A DNA stretch of 64,000 nucleotides from Antricoccus suffuscus (GTDB taxonomy: Bacteria > Actinomycetota > Actinomycetes > Mycobacteriales > Antricoccaceae): NCBI RefSeq assembly GCF_003003235.1, contig NZ_PVUE01000012.1, positions 62,001 to 126,000 of the forward strand, in the 5' to 3' direction. Below are positions 51,404-60,503 of this stretch, in pieces. Within the stretch, counting starts at the first letter, position 1; the number at the start of each line of letters is the position of its first letter. Made by a program: the position numbers and the translations under genes. A model generated the notes under the pieces. The model was not told the origin of the DNA. It made no database searches and was given only the letters and a program-made list of their open reading frames with translations.

Positions 51404-54049
51404 CTACTTGTCGCCGAGTACGGCGCGGGCTGCGGCGAACCGAGCGATCGGCACGCGGTATGGCGAGCAGGAGACGTAGTCCAGGCCGATGCTCTCGAAC
51501 AGCGCGATAGAGGCGGGATCGCCGCCGTGCTCGCCGCAGACACCGGTCTTGAGCTCTGGTTTAACGCTGCGTCCCTTCTCGACGCCCATGCGGACCAGCT
51601 CGCCGACGCCGTCGACATCGATCGAGGCAAACGGGTTGGCGGGCACGAGCTGCTCGTCGACGTACGCGGCGAGGAACTTGCCTTCGGCGTCGTCGCGGGA
51701 GATACCCAGCGAGGTCTGCGTCAGGTCGTTGGTGCCGAAGCTGAAGAAATCGGCGTGCTCGGCAATGTGGTCGGCGCGGACGGCGGCGCGCGGCAGCTCG
51801 ATCATCGTGCCGACGGTGTAGGGGAGCGACTTGCCGGCCCGGTTGAACTCGTCGGTCATTGTCTCGTCGACGATGTCGCGGGTGCGTTCGAGTTCGGTGG
51901 AGAACGCGACGAGCGGAATCATGATCTCGACCTTGGGGTCACCACCCTCCTCGGCGACCTTCAGCGCCGCCCGCGCGATTGCGCGGACCTGCATCTCGGG
52001 GATTTCCGGGTAGAGCAGTGCCAGCCGAACCCCGCGGGTGCCGAGCATCGGGTTGGTCTCGGTCAGTTTCTTGACGCGGCTGAGCAGGCCGTCGGCCTTG
52101 GCGACCTCTTCCTCGCTCGCGCCGGTGAGCTCCAGCCGCTGGACGGTGAGGGCCTGGTCGAGCAGCGGCGGCAGGAACTCGTGCAGCGGCGGGTCGAGCA
52201 GCCGGATCGTGACCGGCAGGCCGCTCATCGCGCGGAAGATCTCCTCGAAATCTGCTTGCTGCATCGGCAGAATCTCGGCGAGTGCAAGCTCGCGGGCGTC
52301 TTCGTCGTCGGCCAGGATCATCTTGCGCACGGCGGGCAGCCGGGAGCTGTCCATGAACATGTGCTCGGTGCGGCACAGGCCGATACCTTCGGCGCCGAAC
52401 TCGCGAGCCTTGCGGGCGTCCTCGCCGGTGTCGGCGTTGGCGCGTACGCCGAGCCGCCGTACCTCGTCGGCCCACTCGACGATCTTCTCGAAGTCCGCGT
52501 TGACCTGCGGCGGTACGAGCGGGAGCGCGCCGTCGAAGACCTCGCCGGTGGAACCGTCCAGCGTGATGATGTCGCCTTCTTGTAGGACCTTGTCGCCGAT
52601 CGTGAGCGACTTCGCATGCGGGTCGAGCCGGATCCCGGACGCGCCGGCGACACAAGGCTTGCCCATGCCGCGCGCGACGACGGCCGCGTGCGAGGTCATA
52701 CCGCCGTGCGCGGTCAGCACACCCTGCGAAGCGATAACGCCCGCAATGTCATCGGGGGTCGTCTCCCACCGCACGAGTACGACGTCCTCGCCGGCCTTTC
52801 CTTTGGCCTCAGCGGTATCGGCGTCGAACACGATCGCGCCAACGGCCGCGCCAGGGGAGGCATTGAGGCCAACCGTGAGCGGCTTGCCCTTCGCGGATGC
52901 GTCGATCGCGGGGTGCAGCAGCTGGTCGAGCTGGGCGGGTTCGATCCGCCGCAACGCCTCGGACTTGTCGATCTTGCCCTCGTCGACGAGGTCGGTCGCG
53001 ACGCGCATTGCGGCGGCCGCGGTGCGCTTGCCGTTTCGGGTCTGGAGGAGATAGAGCTTCTTCTCCTCAATCGTGAACTCGATGTCCTGCATATCGCTGT
53101 AGTGATCTTCAAGCCGAGTCATGGTGGCGAGCAGCTCGTGATAAGCGTCCGGCAGGACCGCTTCCATCTCCTCAAGGCGCTTCGGCGTACGGATGCCGGC
53201 CACGACGTCCTCACCCTGAGCGTTGACCAGAAACTCGCCGTACAGCTCCTTTTCGCCGGTCGACGGGTTGCGGGTGAAACACACGCCGGTGCCCGAGGTG
53301 TCGCCGCGGTTACCGAACACCATCTGCATCACGTTGACCGCGGTGCCGAGGTCGTCGGGGATGTTGTTGGCGCGCCGGTAGACGCCGGCGCGAGGGTTGA
53401 GCCACGAACGGAACACCGCGTCAACGCTGCGGCGCAACTGCTCGACGGGGTCGGTCGGCAGCTCCTGACCGATCTGCTCGCTGGAGAGCCGCTTAAACGT
53501 CACAACGAGCTCTTTGAGGTCTTCGGTGGTCAGCTCGGTGTCCTGGCTGACGCCGCGCGAGGACTTCATCTGAGTCAGCGCGTCTTCATAGACATGGCCG
53601 GGAACCGACTCGACGACCTCGCCGTACATCTGGATGAACCGGCGGTAGGAGTCCCAGGCGAAGCGCGGGTTGCCCGCTTCGGCACCGAGCGCTTCAACGG
53701 ACTGGTCGCTGATGCCGAGGTTGAGGATCGTGTCCATCATCCCGGGCATCGAGACGACGGCACCGGAGCGCACGGACACCAGGAGCGGTCGATCAGCGGC
53801 GCCGAGTTTGCGCCCGGTGCGCTCTTCGAGGCGAGCGAGACCCTCTTGAATCTGCCCCCACAATGCCTCCGGCCAGTTGCCGTCCCGGTTGGTCGTCTCG
53901 ATGCACGCCTCAGTCGTCACGGTGAAACCATCGGGGACCGGTACGCCGATTCTTAACATCTCGGCGACGTTTGCGCCCTTGCCACCGAGTAACGCCTTCA
54001 TAGAGGCGTCGCCTTCGGACATGTCGTACACAAACTTGTTGTCGTTCAC
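51404..54049 (-). CDS. ppdK: Pyruvate, phosphate dikinase
   Basis: 881 residues from GTG 54049, chosen for AAGGAG nine bases upstream. ATP-grasp N domain (LLGGKGANVAEM, SVRSGAVVSMPGMMDT), phosphohistidine domain with catalytic H454 (GGMTSHAAVVARGMGK), PEP/pyruvate TIM barrel with ENPMLGTRG-like region (TNPMLGTRGVRL) and the catalytic Cys838 (GVCGEHGGDP). Interconverts pyruvate + ATP + Pi with PEP + AMP + PPi, linking glycolysis and gluconeogenesis. The PPDK regulatory protein is encoded 303 bp upstream on the same strand. Confidence 0.96.
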   Translation of the reverse strand: MNDNKFVYDMSEGDASMKALLGGKGANVAEMLRIGVPVPDGFTVTTEACIETTNRDGNWPEALWGQIQEGLARLEERTGRKLGAADRPLLVSVRSGAVVSMPGMMDTILNLGISDQSVEALGAEAGNPRFAWDSYRRFIQMYGEVVESVPGHVYEDALTQMKSSRGVSQDTELTTEDLKELVVTFKRLSSEQIGQELPTDPVEQLRRSVDAVFRSWLNPRAGVYRRANNIPDDLGTAVNVMQMVFGNRGDTSGTGVCFTRNPSTGEKELYGEFLVNAQGEDVVAGIRTPKRLEEMEAVLPDAYHELLATMTRLEDHYSDMQDIEFTIEEKKLYLLQTRNGKRTAAAAMRVATDLVDEGKIDKSEALRRIEPAQLDQLLHPAIDASAKGKPLTVGLNASPGAAVGAIVFDADTAEAKGKAGEDVVLVRWETTPDDIAGVIASQGVLTAHGGMTSHAAVVARGMGKPCVAGASGIRLDPHAKSLTIGDKVLQEGDIITLDGSTGEVFDGALPLVPPQVNADFEKIVEWADEVRRLGVRANADTGEDARKAREFGAEGIGLCRTEHMFMDSSRLPAVRKMILADDEDARELALAEILPMQQADFEEIFRAMSGLPVTIRLLDPPLHEFLPPLLDQALTVQRLELTGASEEEVAKADGLLSRVKKLTETNPMLGTRGVRLALLYPEIPEMQVRAIARAALKVAEEGGDPKVEIMIPLVAFSTELERTRDIVDETMTDEFNRAGKSLPYTVGTMIELPRAAVRADHIAEHADFFSFGTNDLTQTSLGISRDDAEGKFLAAYVDEQLVPANPFASIDVDGVGELVRMGVEKGRSVKPELKTGVCGEHGGDPASIALFESIGLDYVSCSPYRVPIARFAAARAVLGDK

Positions 54050-54352
54050 TGGTGCTCCTTGTGGTGGCCGGTTCAGGTGCAACGGTCAGGCGTCGTCACG
54101 GAATGGGTGACGATTAGTCGTGGCGGTACTCAGATTTCTGTGCTGGCTTGCAGCCTACCTATGCCTCTGTTCGCCAATTACGGCTCATACGACGATCCGT
54201 GACTTCGTATCGCCGCCGCGGCTTCGATCAAACCGGCCATTCGTACATTTGTGCTGTTTCGCAGCGCGCTCGCCCGGTTTCGAGCTGCACAACGGTACAA
54301 ATGTTGGCGATCGCAGCGAACCCCGGTGACGGGAAGAGTCGGATGGCGGGGG
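54050..54352. other. 303-bp gap between PPDK regulatory gene and ppdK
   Basis: No gene found. It holds the ppdK leader (GTG with AAGGAG) and, at 54226-54304, a segment related to one near 58.5 kb: the 13-mer GATCAAACCGGCC, the 25-bp core TCGTACATTTGTGC... (54241-54265) and an inverted ACAAATGT (54297-54304). No tRNA or clear terminator. The short ORFs across it lack ribosome sites. Confidence 0.6.
54241..54265 (+). repeat. Intergenic repeat, copy 1
   Basis: 25-bp core beginning TCGTACATTTGTGCTG and ending TTCGCAGC; 23 of 25 positions equal copy 2 at 58504-58528. GATCAAACCGGCC lies just left (54226-54238). An inverted GTACAAATGT occurs 30 bp to the right. Confidence 0.75.
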
Positions 54353-55231
54353 TTACGGCTTTTGTTCGCCCAGCGCGGCTCGTGCGCGATCGTTCATCAG
54401 GTCGATCACCCGGCCGGCGGACTCTTCGAGCGCGAGCGAGGTCGTGTCGACGACCGGACAGCCCAGCCGGCGGTGGATCGTGCCGATCGCCTCGAGCTCG
54501 TCGTAGATCCGGTTGAGCTCGGCGTACCCATCGATTCCGCGGGTGGTGCCGAGCGTGCGTACCCGGCGTCCGCGGATTGTGGCGAGCCGCGACGGGTCGA
54601 TGGTGAGACCGACGATCTTCCAGCGGTCGACTGCGTAGAGCTGGCCCGGTGGTGCGATTCCCGGCACGAGCGGGACGTTCGCGGTGCGGTAGCCGAGATA
54701 GCCCAGATACATAGACAGTGGAGTCTTGCCCGTACGGGACGCGCCAACGAGCACGATGTCCGCCTCGGTGAGCCCGTCCGGCATCTGGCCGTCATCGTGC
54801 TTGACGGCGAACTCCATGGCGGAGATGCGCTTGAAATAGTCCGCGTCAATCCCGACCGGCCGATTGGGCACCCGCGCCGCCAAGTCCCCACTGGCCTGTT
54901 CGAGCGCAATCAGGGCCGGGCCGATCAAGTCGCAAAACGGCACGTCCATCTCATCGCACAGTTCGCCGACCAAGGCACGCAGATCGTTGTCGACGAGTGT
55001 CACAAACGCGACGACGCCGTGCCCTTTGCCATTTTTGATGTGCTCCATCGCCATGTGCAGGCCCGCGGTCGTGGTGATGCGCGGGTGGCGGATGATTCGC
55101 ACCGGATGCGTGGCAAACTGTGCGACCGCCGCGCGGGCGACTCGCGCTCCGGTATCACCGGTCGAGTCCGCGATGACATGGACTTCGATGGGCTCCGCGG
55201 GCGGCCCTTCTGGTAGCTCCGGAATCGGCAT
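54353..55231 (-). CDS. PPDK regulatory protein (bifunctional ADP-dependent kinase / Pi-dependent phosphorylase)
   Basis: 292 residues of the DUF299/PSRP family. Begins VHVIADSTGDTG and carries the P-loop GASRTGKTPLSMYLGYLGY and the NRPVGIDADYFKRISAMEF segment typical of the family. Inactivates PPDK by phosphorylating a threonine near the catalytic histidine using ADP, and reactivates it with phosphate. Its adjacency to ppdK supports PPDK, not PEP synthetase, as target. Divergent from the M50-like gene about 100 bp away. Confidence 0.93.
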   Translation of the reverse strand: MPIPELPEGPPAEPIEVHVIADSTGDTGARVARAAVAQFATHPVRIIRHPRITTTAGLHMAMEHIKNGKGHGVVAFVTLVDNDLRALVGELCDEMDVPFCDLIGPALIALEQASGDLAARVPNRPVGIDADYFKRISAMEFAVKHDDGQMPDGLTEADIVLVGASRTGKTPLSMYLGYLGYRTANVPLVPGIAPPGQLYAVDRWKIVGLTIDPSRLATIRGRRVRTLGTTRGIDGYAELNRIYDELEAIGTIHRRLGCPVVDTTSLALEESAGRVIDLMNDRARAALGEQKP

Positions 55232-55330
55232 TCACCAACCTTAGAGCCCGCGGAGCGGCAACCGCACGCGGTACGACGCGGAGCGGGTACCGTGCCAACG
55301 TGATCGACGACGAAATGATGGGCCCGCCCC

Positions 55331-56038
55331 GTGTGGCATGAGATCTGGACGCGGCTACAGCCCGCGGACGTATCTAGAGTCGGTACGACGCCGGTCCTGG
55401 TGGCGCTGGGTGTCGCCGTACTCGTCGTGGCGATCACCCCAATCTGGCGGGTGGTGCGGATCGCGGTCACCGTCGTACACGAGCTAGGGCACGCCGCCGT
55501 CGGCGTCATCCTGGGGCGCCGGTTCACCGGGTTCGTCCTCCGGCCGGACATGTCCGGCGAAACCGTCACGGTCGGCAAGAGCCACGGGCCCGCGTTGGTG
55601 TGTTCAACATGGGCCGGTTACCCGGCGCCGGCGGTCGTCGGTACGGCGCTGGTCTTTGCGGCCGAACGCGGCTGGGCGGCCCCCGTGCTGGGCGCGATCG
55701 GTGTGGTCCTCGTCTGCACGCTGGTCATGGTTCGTTCGGTGTATACCGCGGTCGTGATTGTGCTGGCCGCGGTCGCCGCCGGCGCATTGTGGTGGTGGGG
55801 TAGCGCCCAGTTGCAGTTGGTGGTGACGTTCGCATTGGGCGTGATACTGCTGTTGGGTGCATGGCGGCACGTCGGTGCCGTGGCCGGTCGGCGTACCCGT
55901 GGCGGTACGTCGGACTCCGGTGTTTTGGCCCGCCTGACCCCGCTGCCGGCGCTGGCCTGGATCGGCACGTTCTATCTGGTGGCCGCAGCGGGCACGGCGC
56001 TCGTTGGTCTTCAACTGTGGTCTCTACTCGCTCATTGA
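55331..56038 (+). CDS. M50B-like integral membrane metallopeptidase
   Basis: 235 residues with about five or six membrane helices. The zinc motif HELGH (H50, E51, H54) lies in the first membrane segments and a second conserved patch GYPAPAVVGTALV follows; this resembles the M50B-like/peptidase family seen in actinobacteria. The usual third metal ligand Asp in an NxxPxxxLDG motif is not seen, so activity is uncertain. Start GTG 55331 is probable. Its stop lies about 45 bp before the lipoate ligase start, same strand. Confidence 0.8.
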   Translation: MWHEIWTRLQPADVSRVGTTPVLVALGVAVLVVAITPIWRVVRIAVTVVHELGHAAVGVILGRRFTGFVLRPDMSGETVTVGKSHGPALVCSTWAGYPAPAVVGTALVFAAERGWAAPVLGAIGVVLVCTLVMVRSVYTAVVIVLAAVAAGALWWWGSAQLQLVVTFALGVILLLGAWRHVGAVAGRRTRGGTSDSGVLARLTPLPALAWIGTFYLVAAAGTALVGLQLWSLLAH

Positions 56039-56081
56039 TTGGCGCGGGCGGTACGACGACGCGGGCAGTATTGTGTACGAC

Positions 56082-57131
56082 GTGAGACGAGGCGAATACA
56101 AGGTCAGGGGCGGCAAGCTGGTAGCCGCGGAGGTCGATGTAGTCGACGGCGTGATCAGCGGCGTCAACATCAGCGGAGACTTCTTCCTCGAGCCCGACGA
56201 AGCCCTCGACAGGATCAACGCCGCACTCGTCGGTACGCCGGAAACAGCCTCCGTCGTGCATATGAGCGAGCTCATCGCGGCCGCCATCGGGACGGCCGAC
56301 ATGATCGGGTTCGGCCCGGAGTCCGTGGCGATCGCCGTACGCCGCGCGCTCGGATTTGCCACCGGCTGGGCGGATCACAACTTCGAGATCGTGCATCCGG
56401 GACCGGTGTCCCCGGTGCTCAACGTCGCGCTCGATCAGGTCCTCGTTGAGGCGATCGCCGCCGGCACCCGAGGCCCGACACTGCGGTTTTGGGAGTGGAG
56501 CGGCAACACCATCGTCATCGGCTCGTTCCAGTCACTGCGCAACGAGGTCGACGTGGCCGCTGCCGAAGAGATGGACATCAGCGTCGTACGCCGAATCTCC
56601 GGTGGTGGTGCGATGTTTATGGAGCCGGGTAACTGCATCACCTACTCCTTGTATGTGCCCGCATCGCTCGTCGAAGGGCTCAGCTTCGAGCAGTCCTACG
56701 CTTTTCTCGACGACTGGGTGCTGGGCGGGCTGCGGGAACTGGGTATCGAGGCGACGTACAAGCCGCTCAACGACATCACCTCGCCGATGGGCAAGATCGG
56801 CGGCGCGGCGCAGAAGCGGATCGTGGGTGGCGGGGTGCTCCACCACGTCACGATGTCCTACGACATTGACGCCGACAAGATGCTCAAGGTGCTGCGCATT
56901 GGCCGCGAGAAGCTCTCCGACAAAGGCACGAAATCGGCTAACAAACGTGTCGATCCGTTGCGCAGCCAGACCGGCATGACCCGTGCGGACATCATCGAGT
57001 CGCTCAAGGACCACTTCCGGGCGCGCTATGACACGACCGACGGCCAGATCACGCCGGAGGAGTGGGCGCGAGCCGACGAGCTCGTCGCGAGCAAGTTCAG
57101 CACCCCCGAATGGATCGGCCGCGTTCCGTGA
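56082..57131 (+). CDS. lplA: Lipoate-protein ligase family protein with N-terminal accessory domain
   Basis: 349 residues from GTG 56082 (GTG 56073 also possible). The first about 90 residues ([40 protein letters not shown]) resemble the LplA C-terminal accessory domain, and the catalytic BPL/LplA/LipB domain follows: [34 protein letters not shown], and the lysine region [19 protein letters not shown]. The order is thus reversed relative to E. coli LplA. Adenylates lipoate or octanoate and attaches it to E2/H proteins. Coupled to the next gene by a GTGA overlap. Confidence 0.88.
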   Translation: MRRGEYKVRGGKLVAAEVDVVDGVISGVNISGDFFLEPDEALDRINAALVGTPETASVVHMSELIAAAIGTADMIGFGPESVAIAVRRALGFATGWADHNFEIVHPGPVSPVLNVALDQVLVEAIAAGTRGPTLRFWEWSGNTIVIGSFQSLRNEVDVAAAEEMDISVVRRISGGGAMFMEPGNCITYSLYVPASLVEGLSFEQSYAFLDDWVLGGLRELGIEATYKPLNDITSPMGKIGGAAQKRIVGGGVLHHVTMSYDIDADKMLKVLRIGREKLSDKGTKSANKRVDPLRSQTGMTRADIIESLKDHFRARYDTTDGQITPEEWARADELVASKFSTPEWIGRVP

Positions 57132-58069
57132 CCGAACGTCGCACCAAGGACGGCAAGGTCATCATGCCGAAGATCGTCCTCTACTACTGCTTTACGCCGA
57201 TCGCCGATCCAGACGCGGTCCGGCTGTGGCAGAAGGAGCTGTGCGAGCGGTTCGAGCTGACCGGCCGGATCCTCATCTCCGCGCACGGCATCAACGGCAC
57301 GGTTGGTGGCGCGATGGCCGATGTCAAGCAATATGTACGTCGTACCAAGGAGTTCGCGCCGTTTCGCGACATCGACTTCAAGTGGAGCACGGGCACCGGG
57401 CGCGACTTTCCTCGGCTCAGCGTCAAGGTGCGCGATGAGATCGTCACCTTCGGCGTACCGGGAGAGATCAAGGTTGACGCGAACGGCGTCGTCGGGGGCG
57501 GTACTCATCTGAGTCCTACCGAGGTGCACCAATTGGTGCAGGCTCGTGGTGACGATGTCGTGTTCTTTGACGGTCGCAACGCACTCGAAGCCGAGATCGG
57601 CCGGTTCAAGGGCGCCGTCGTACCGGATGCGGCGACAACGAAGGACTTCATCGGCGAGCTCGAGAGCGGCAAGTACGACCACCTCAAAGGCAAACCGGTC
57701 GTTACCTACTGCACCGGTGGCATCCGTTGCGAGGTCCTCAGCACGCTGATGGTCAACAGGGGCTTCGGCGAGGTCTATCAAATCGACGGCGGCATCGTGC
57801 GGTACGGCGAGAAGTACGGCGATGACGGCCTCTGGGAGGGCTCGCTGTTCGTTTTCGACAAGAGGATGAGTGTCGACTTCTCCGATCACACAGCGATTGT
57901 CGGCCACTGCGCGAACTGCGGGGCGAGCACGAAAGACTTCCTCGACTGCGAGGCGCTCGGCTGCAAAGCGCTTGAAGTGATGTGCGCCAAGTGCGTCGAT
58001 GCGGCGCCATATTGCACGACGCACCGCGTGGGAACTATAGAAAGTGACCAGCGCGTTAAGTCTCTGTGA
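57128..58069 (+). CDS. trhO: tRNA uridine 5-oxyacetic/hydroxylation-type rhodanese (TrhO, UPF0176)
   Basis: 313 residues from GTG 57128, overlapping the lplA stop; ATG 57164 is an alternative. N-terminal acylphosphatase-like domain ([26 protein letters not shown]), a rhodanese domain with active Cys in YCTGGIRCE, and a C-terminal cysteine cluster ([23 protein letters not shown]) fitting zinc binding. TrhO enzymes hydroxylate uridine 34 of tRNAs using oxygen. Assignment by domain layout; the name follows the UPF0176 family. Confidence 0.88.
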   Translation: MTERRTKDGKVIMPKIVLYYCFTPIADPDAVRLWQKELCERFELTGRILISAHGINGTVGGAMADVKQYVRRTKEFAPFRDIDFKWSTGTGRDFPRLSVKVRDEIVTFGVPGEIKVDANGVVGGGTHLSPTEVHQLVQARGDDVVFFDGRNALEAEIGRFKGAVVPDAATTKDFIGELESGKYDHLKGKPVVTYCTGGIRCEVLSTLMVNRGFGEVYQIDGGIVRYGEKYGDDGLWEGSLFVFDKRMSVDFSDHTAIVGHCANCGASTKDFLDCEALGCKALEVMCAKCVDAAPYCTTHRVGTIESDQRVKSL

Positions 58070-58380
58070 CTCTTCTATGCCCTAAATGCACCAACGTGAT
58101 GCAGCAGTACGAACGAAACGACGTCATCGTCGACCAATGCACCGAGTGCGGTGGGCTATTCCTCGACCGCGGCGAGCTCGAGCGGCTCACCGTCGCCGAA
58201 GCCAATTTCTACAGTGAAGGCCCGCCGCAGCCATTACCTCCGCATCCCGCCCGCTACGAGGAACGACAGCGTGACGACCGTCGATACGATGAGCGCCGTG
58301 ACGATGGCCGTGGCAGGTACGGCAAGAAGCGGAAGCGAGAGTCGTTCTTCGGCGAGGTCTTCGAGATGTTCGGCGACTAG
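58066..58380 (+). CDS. Small zinc-ribbon (zf-TFIIB) protein
   Basis: 104 residues from GTG 58066, sharing GTGA with the TrhO stop. Two CxxC pairs, [38 protein letters not shown], form a single zinc ribbon of the zf-TFIIB/DUF type. The rest is low-complexity Arg/Asp/Tyr-rich and ends [18 protein letters not shown], a probable interaction tail. Function unknown; co-translation with TrhO suggests a tRNA or protein partner. Confidence 0.88.
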   Translation: MTLLCPKCTNVMQQYERNDVIVDQCTECGGLFLDRGELERLTVAEANFYSEGPPQPLPPHPARYEERQRDDRRYDERRDDGRGRYGKKRKRESFFGEVFEMFGD

Positions 58381-58503
58381 TCGCGGATCGCGCTAATAAT
58401 TCGTCGGGGTCGTCGCGCTCGCGCCGTGCCGGGCCCGGGGTGGGATTTCACGCAGGCAAAATACGGGCAGCAGCACTTCCGGCCGGTTTGATCCTCCCAG
58501 GAA

Positions 58504-58528
58504 TCGTACATTTGTGCTACTTCGCAGC
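58504..58528 (+). repeat. Intergenic repeat, copy 2
   Basis: 25-bp core beginning TCGTACATTTGTGCTA and ending TTCGCAGC, differing from copy 1 (54241-54265) at two central positions. The 13-mer GGCCGGTTTGATC lies to the left at 58481-58493, the reverse complement of that beside copy 1. A further ACATTTGTGCC is at 58559-58569. Confidence 0.75.
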
Positions 58529-58627
58529 AGATCCTTGCGAATCAGGATGCGCATCTCCACATTTGTGCCGGAATGCCCATGATCTATTAGCGACACAGCT
58601 GCAGAGGACGCCCTAGCTGCGTGTCGC

Positions 58628-58849
58628 CTAAAGGAAGATCAGCAGTCCACCGATGATCATTGCCATCGTCGTCACGCCGGCGACGATGAGCGATGCGAAT
58701 CGATGACGCTCGAGAAACCCGACGGACTGGACCCCCCGGGCCATGCTCAGGAACTCCGGTACGCGCTCGGTGGACTGAAAGTCGTTCAGCGCATAGGGAG
58801 CGTGACTAGGCTGCGTTGCTGGTCTTGGGGCACGAAAGTCGTCGGACAT
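58628..58849 (-). CDS. Small single-pass membrane protein
   Basis: 73 residues from ATG 58849 behind GGAAGAAG. A polar N-terminal part (DDFRAPRPATQPSHAPYALNDF) and one C-terminal membrane helix (FASLIVAGVTTMAMIIGGLLIFL). No family recognised. The ORF could extend to 58927, but that start is weaker. Reality is likely but not certain; it is flanked by the repeat-bearing intergenic region and divergent from the MBL-fold gene. Confidence 0.6.
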   Translation of the reverse strand: MSDDFRAPRPATQPSHAPYALNDFQSTERVPEFLSMARGVQSVGFLERHRFASLIVAGVTTMAMIIGGLLIFL

Positions 58850-59052
58850 GGCTTCTTCTTCCAGGTACGCCGAGACCGCGCCTCGTCCTAAAGGTGCGAT
58901 ATGCCGCGGGATGGATAGGGAAGTCACGGCAACTCGACGATCAAATCGTAGCGACGGCGTTGGCCCAATCGCGTGAGGTCGCGGCGTGTTTCATCGCGAT
59001 CTGGTCACAATCGCCCGCGAGTGCAATCGCATACGCTGAGACCGTGGATGCG

Positions 59053-59868
59053 ATGACGATGCAGTTTCTTGGGCACTCGACTGTCCGGATTGATCTACCA
59101 GGCCGAGTGATACTTACCGATCCGGTCCTTACGGCGCGGGTCGGTCCGCTGCGGCGGGTCTGCGCGCCGTTGCGTCGAGTCGACTGGGCCGGGGTCGATA
59201 CGGTGCTGATCTCGCATCTGCACGGCGATCATCTTCATCTGCCGTCGCTACGACAACTGGGCACCGACGTGCGGATCGTCGTACCGCGTGGCGCCGGACC
59301 GTGGCTGACCGGGCACGGCTTCACTAACGTTGAAGAGATTTCTCCCGGGGAGTCGATCACCGATGCGGGCCTTGAGTTGACTGCTATCCGGGCAGATCAC
59401 GCGGCGCATCGTTGGGGTCCGCGGCTGCACGTTGGCCCGTCGGCGCCGCCGATTGGTTATCTGATCAAAGCCAATGGCACGCGGACGTACTACGCCGGCG
59501 ACACCGACCTGGTCCACGAGATGACCGAGATCGGAGAGCAGGCGGCCCGTCTTGACGTCGCACTGCTGCCGGTGTGGGGTTGGGGCCCCAACATCGGTCC
59601 AGGCCATCTCGACCCGCAACGCGCCGCGACCGCCGCCCGCCTGCTCGCGCCGCGATTCGCCGTGCCTGTGCATTGGGGCACGCTCGCGGTGCCGGGCTTG
59701 TGCCGGGTTCCCGGCGGCGTCGGATCGCACATGAGAGCGCTTCTAGCCGAGCCACCACGGCAGTTCGCTGCTGCCGTGTCCAGGCTGGGACTGGACACGA
59801 CGGTGGCGATCGCCGAACCAGGCGCCCGAGTCGCGTTGGCGCCCGCCGGCCCGCGCAGCGACCGGTGA
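59053..59868 (+). CDS. Metallo-beta-lactamase-fold hydrolase
   Basis: 271 residues from ATG 59053 (GTG 59044 also in frame). Metal motif SHLHGDHLHLPSL (HxHxDH), second-site D in YYAGDTDLV and a histidine in VPVHWGTL, with a HSTVRI start, as in UlaG/RomA-like L-ascorbate-6-P lactonase and N-acyl-PE-phospholipase-D-type enzymes. Substrate not determinable. Its TGA overlaps the GTG of the DedA gene. Confidence 0.9.
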   Translation: MTMQFLGHSTVRIDLPGRVILTDPVLTARVGPLRRVCAPLRRVDWAGVDTVLISHLHGDHLHLPSLRQLGTDVRIVVPRGAGPWLTGHGFTNVEEISPGESITDAGLELTAIRADHAAHRWGPRLHVGPSAPPIGYLIKANGTRTYYAGDTDLVHEMTEIGEQAARLDVALLPVWGWGPNIGPGHLDPQRAATAARLLAPRFAVPVHWGTLAVPGLCRVPGGVGSHMRALLAEPPRQFAAAVSRLGLDTTVAIAEPGARVALAPAGPRSDR

Positions 59869-60503
59869 GTATGACGTACGCAGCGGCCGCGGCAGTAGAC
59901 TCTGGCGCGATCGGCTATCCGGCGCTGGTGGGCGGCGTACTGCTTGGCTCGCTGATCCCACTTGTCCCGACCGGCGCGTTGTGCGGCGCCGCTGCGGCCG
60001 TAGCGATGACGACGCCGCGACTGTCGATCGTGCTGGTCATCGTGCTCGCGGCGGTTGCCGCGTTTGCCGGCGATGTGATCGTCTATGCCCTTGCCAGGCT
60101 CGGTAGCGACCCGATCAAACGGTGGGTCGCACGCGGTCACCACATCGACCGGCTCAGCAGGATCGAGCACCAGTTTGATACCCATGGCTGGCAGATCATC
60201 GTCATCGGTCGGCTTCTACCGGCGGGCCGCATACCGGCACTTATCGGCGCCGCGGCCCTCGAATATCCCTGGCGGCGACTACTGCCGGCTGTCGGTGTCG
60301 CTTGCCTGATGTGGTCCGGTTTGTACAGCGCGCTTGGAGTGGTCAGTGGGGGTATTTTCGACTCGCCCTGGGAAGCCGTTGCGCTCGTCATCGTTCTCAC
60401 ACTCCTCGTGACTGGGATTATGCAACTGATCGAGAAGCGCAGGGCCAAACGGGATAAGGCTAGTAAAGGTACGAACGAACCAGGGAGTGTTGTCAAGTCG
60501 TGA
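59865..60503 (+). CDS. DedA/VTT-domain membrane protein
   Basis: 212 residues from GTG 59865, overlapping the MBL stop. Multiple membrane helices and the DedA segment IVIGRLLPAGRIPALIGAAALEYPWRRLLP, equivalent to the conserved R/G/P motif of these undecaprenyl- or lipid-transporting proteins. A basic C-terminal tail follows. GTGA overlap joins it to the holin-phosphodiesterase gene, so MBL, DedA and phosphodiesterase are one translational chain. Confidence 0.88.
   Translation: MSMTYAAAAAVDSGAIGYPALVGGVLLGSLIPLVPTGALCGAAAAVAMTTPRLSIVLVIVLAAVAAFAGDVIVYALARLGSDPIKRWVARGHHIDRLSRIEHQFDTHGWQIIVIGRLLPAGRIPALIGAAALEYPWRRLLPAVGVACLMWSGLYSALGVVSGGIFDSPWEAVALVIVLTLLVTGIMQLIEKRRAKRDKASKGTNEPGSVVKS

Noticed and set aside
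52616-53956. 446-residue plus-strand ORF
   Set aside because: Opposite ppdK, whose catalytic motifs are intact; no start signal or domain.
54120-54329. 69-residue ORF in the PPDK leader
   Set aside because: No ribosome site and no relation to known proteins; its end falls inside the repeat element.
58393-58596. 67-residue minus-strand ORF covering repeat copy 2
   Set aside because: It contains short STNVR/GTNVE strings arising from the ACAAATGT repeats, but has no ribosome site; a degenerate coding origin cannot be excluded.
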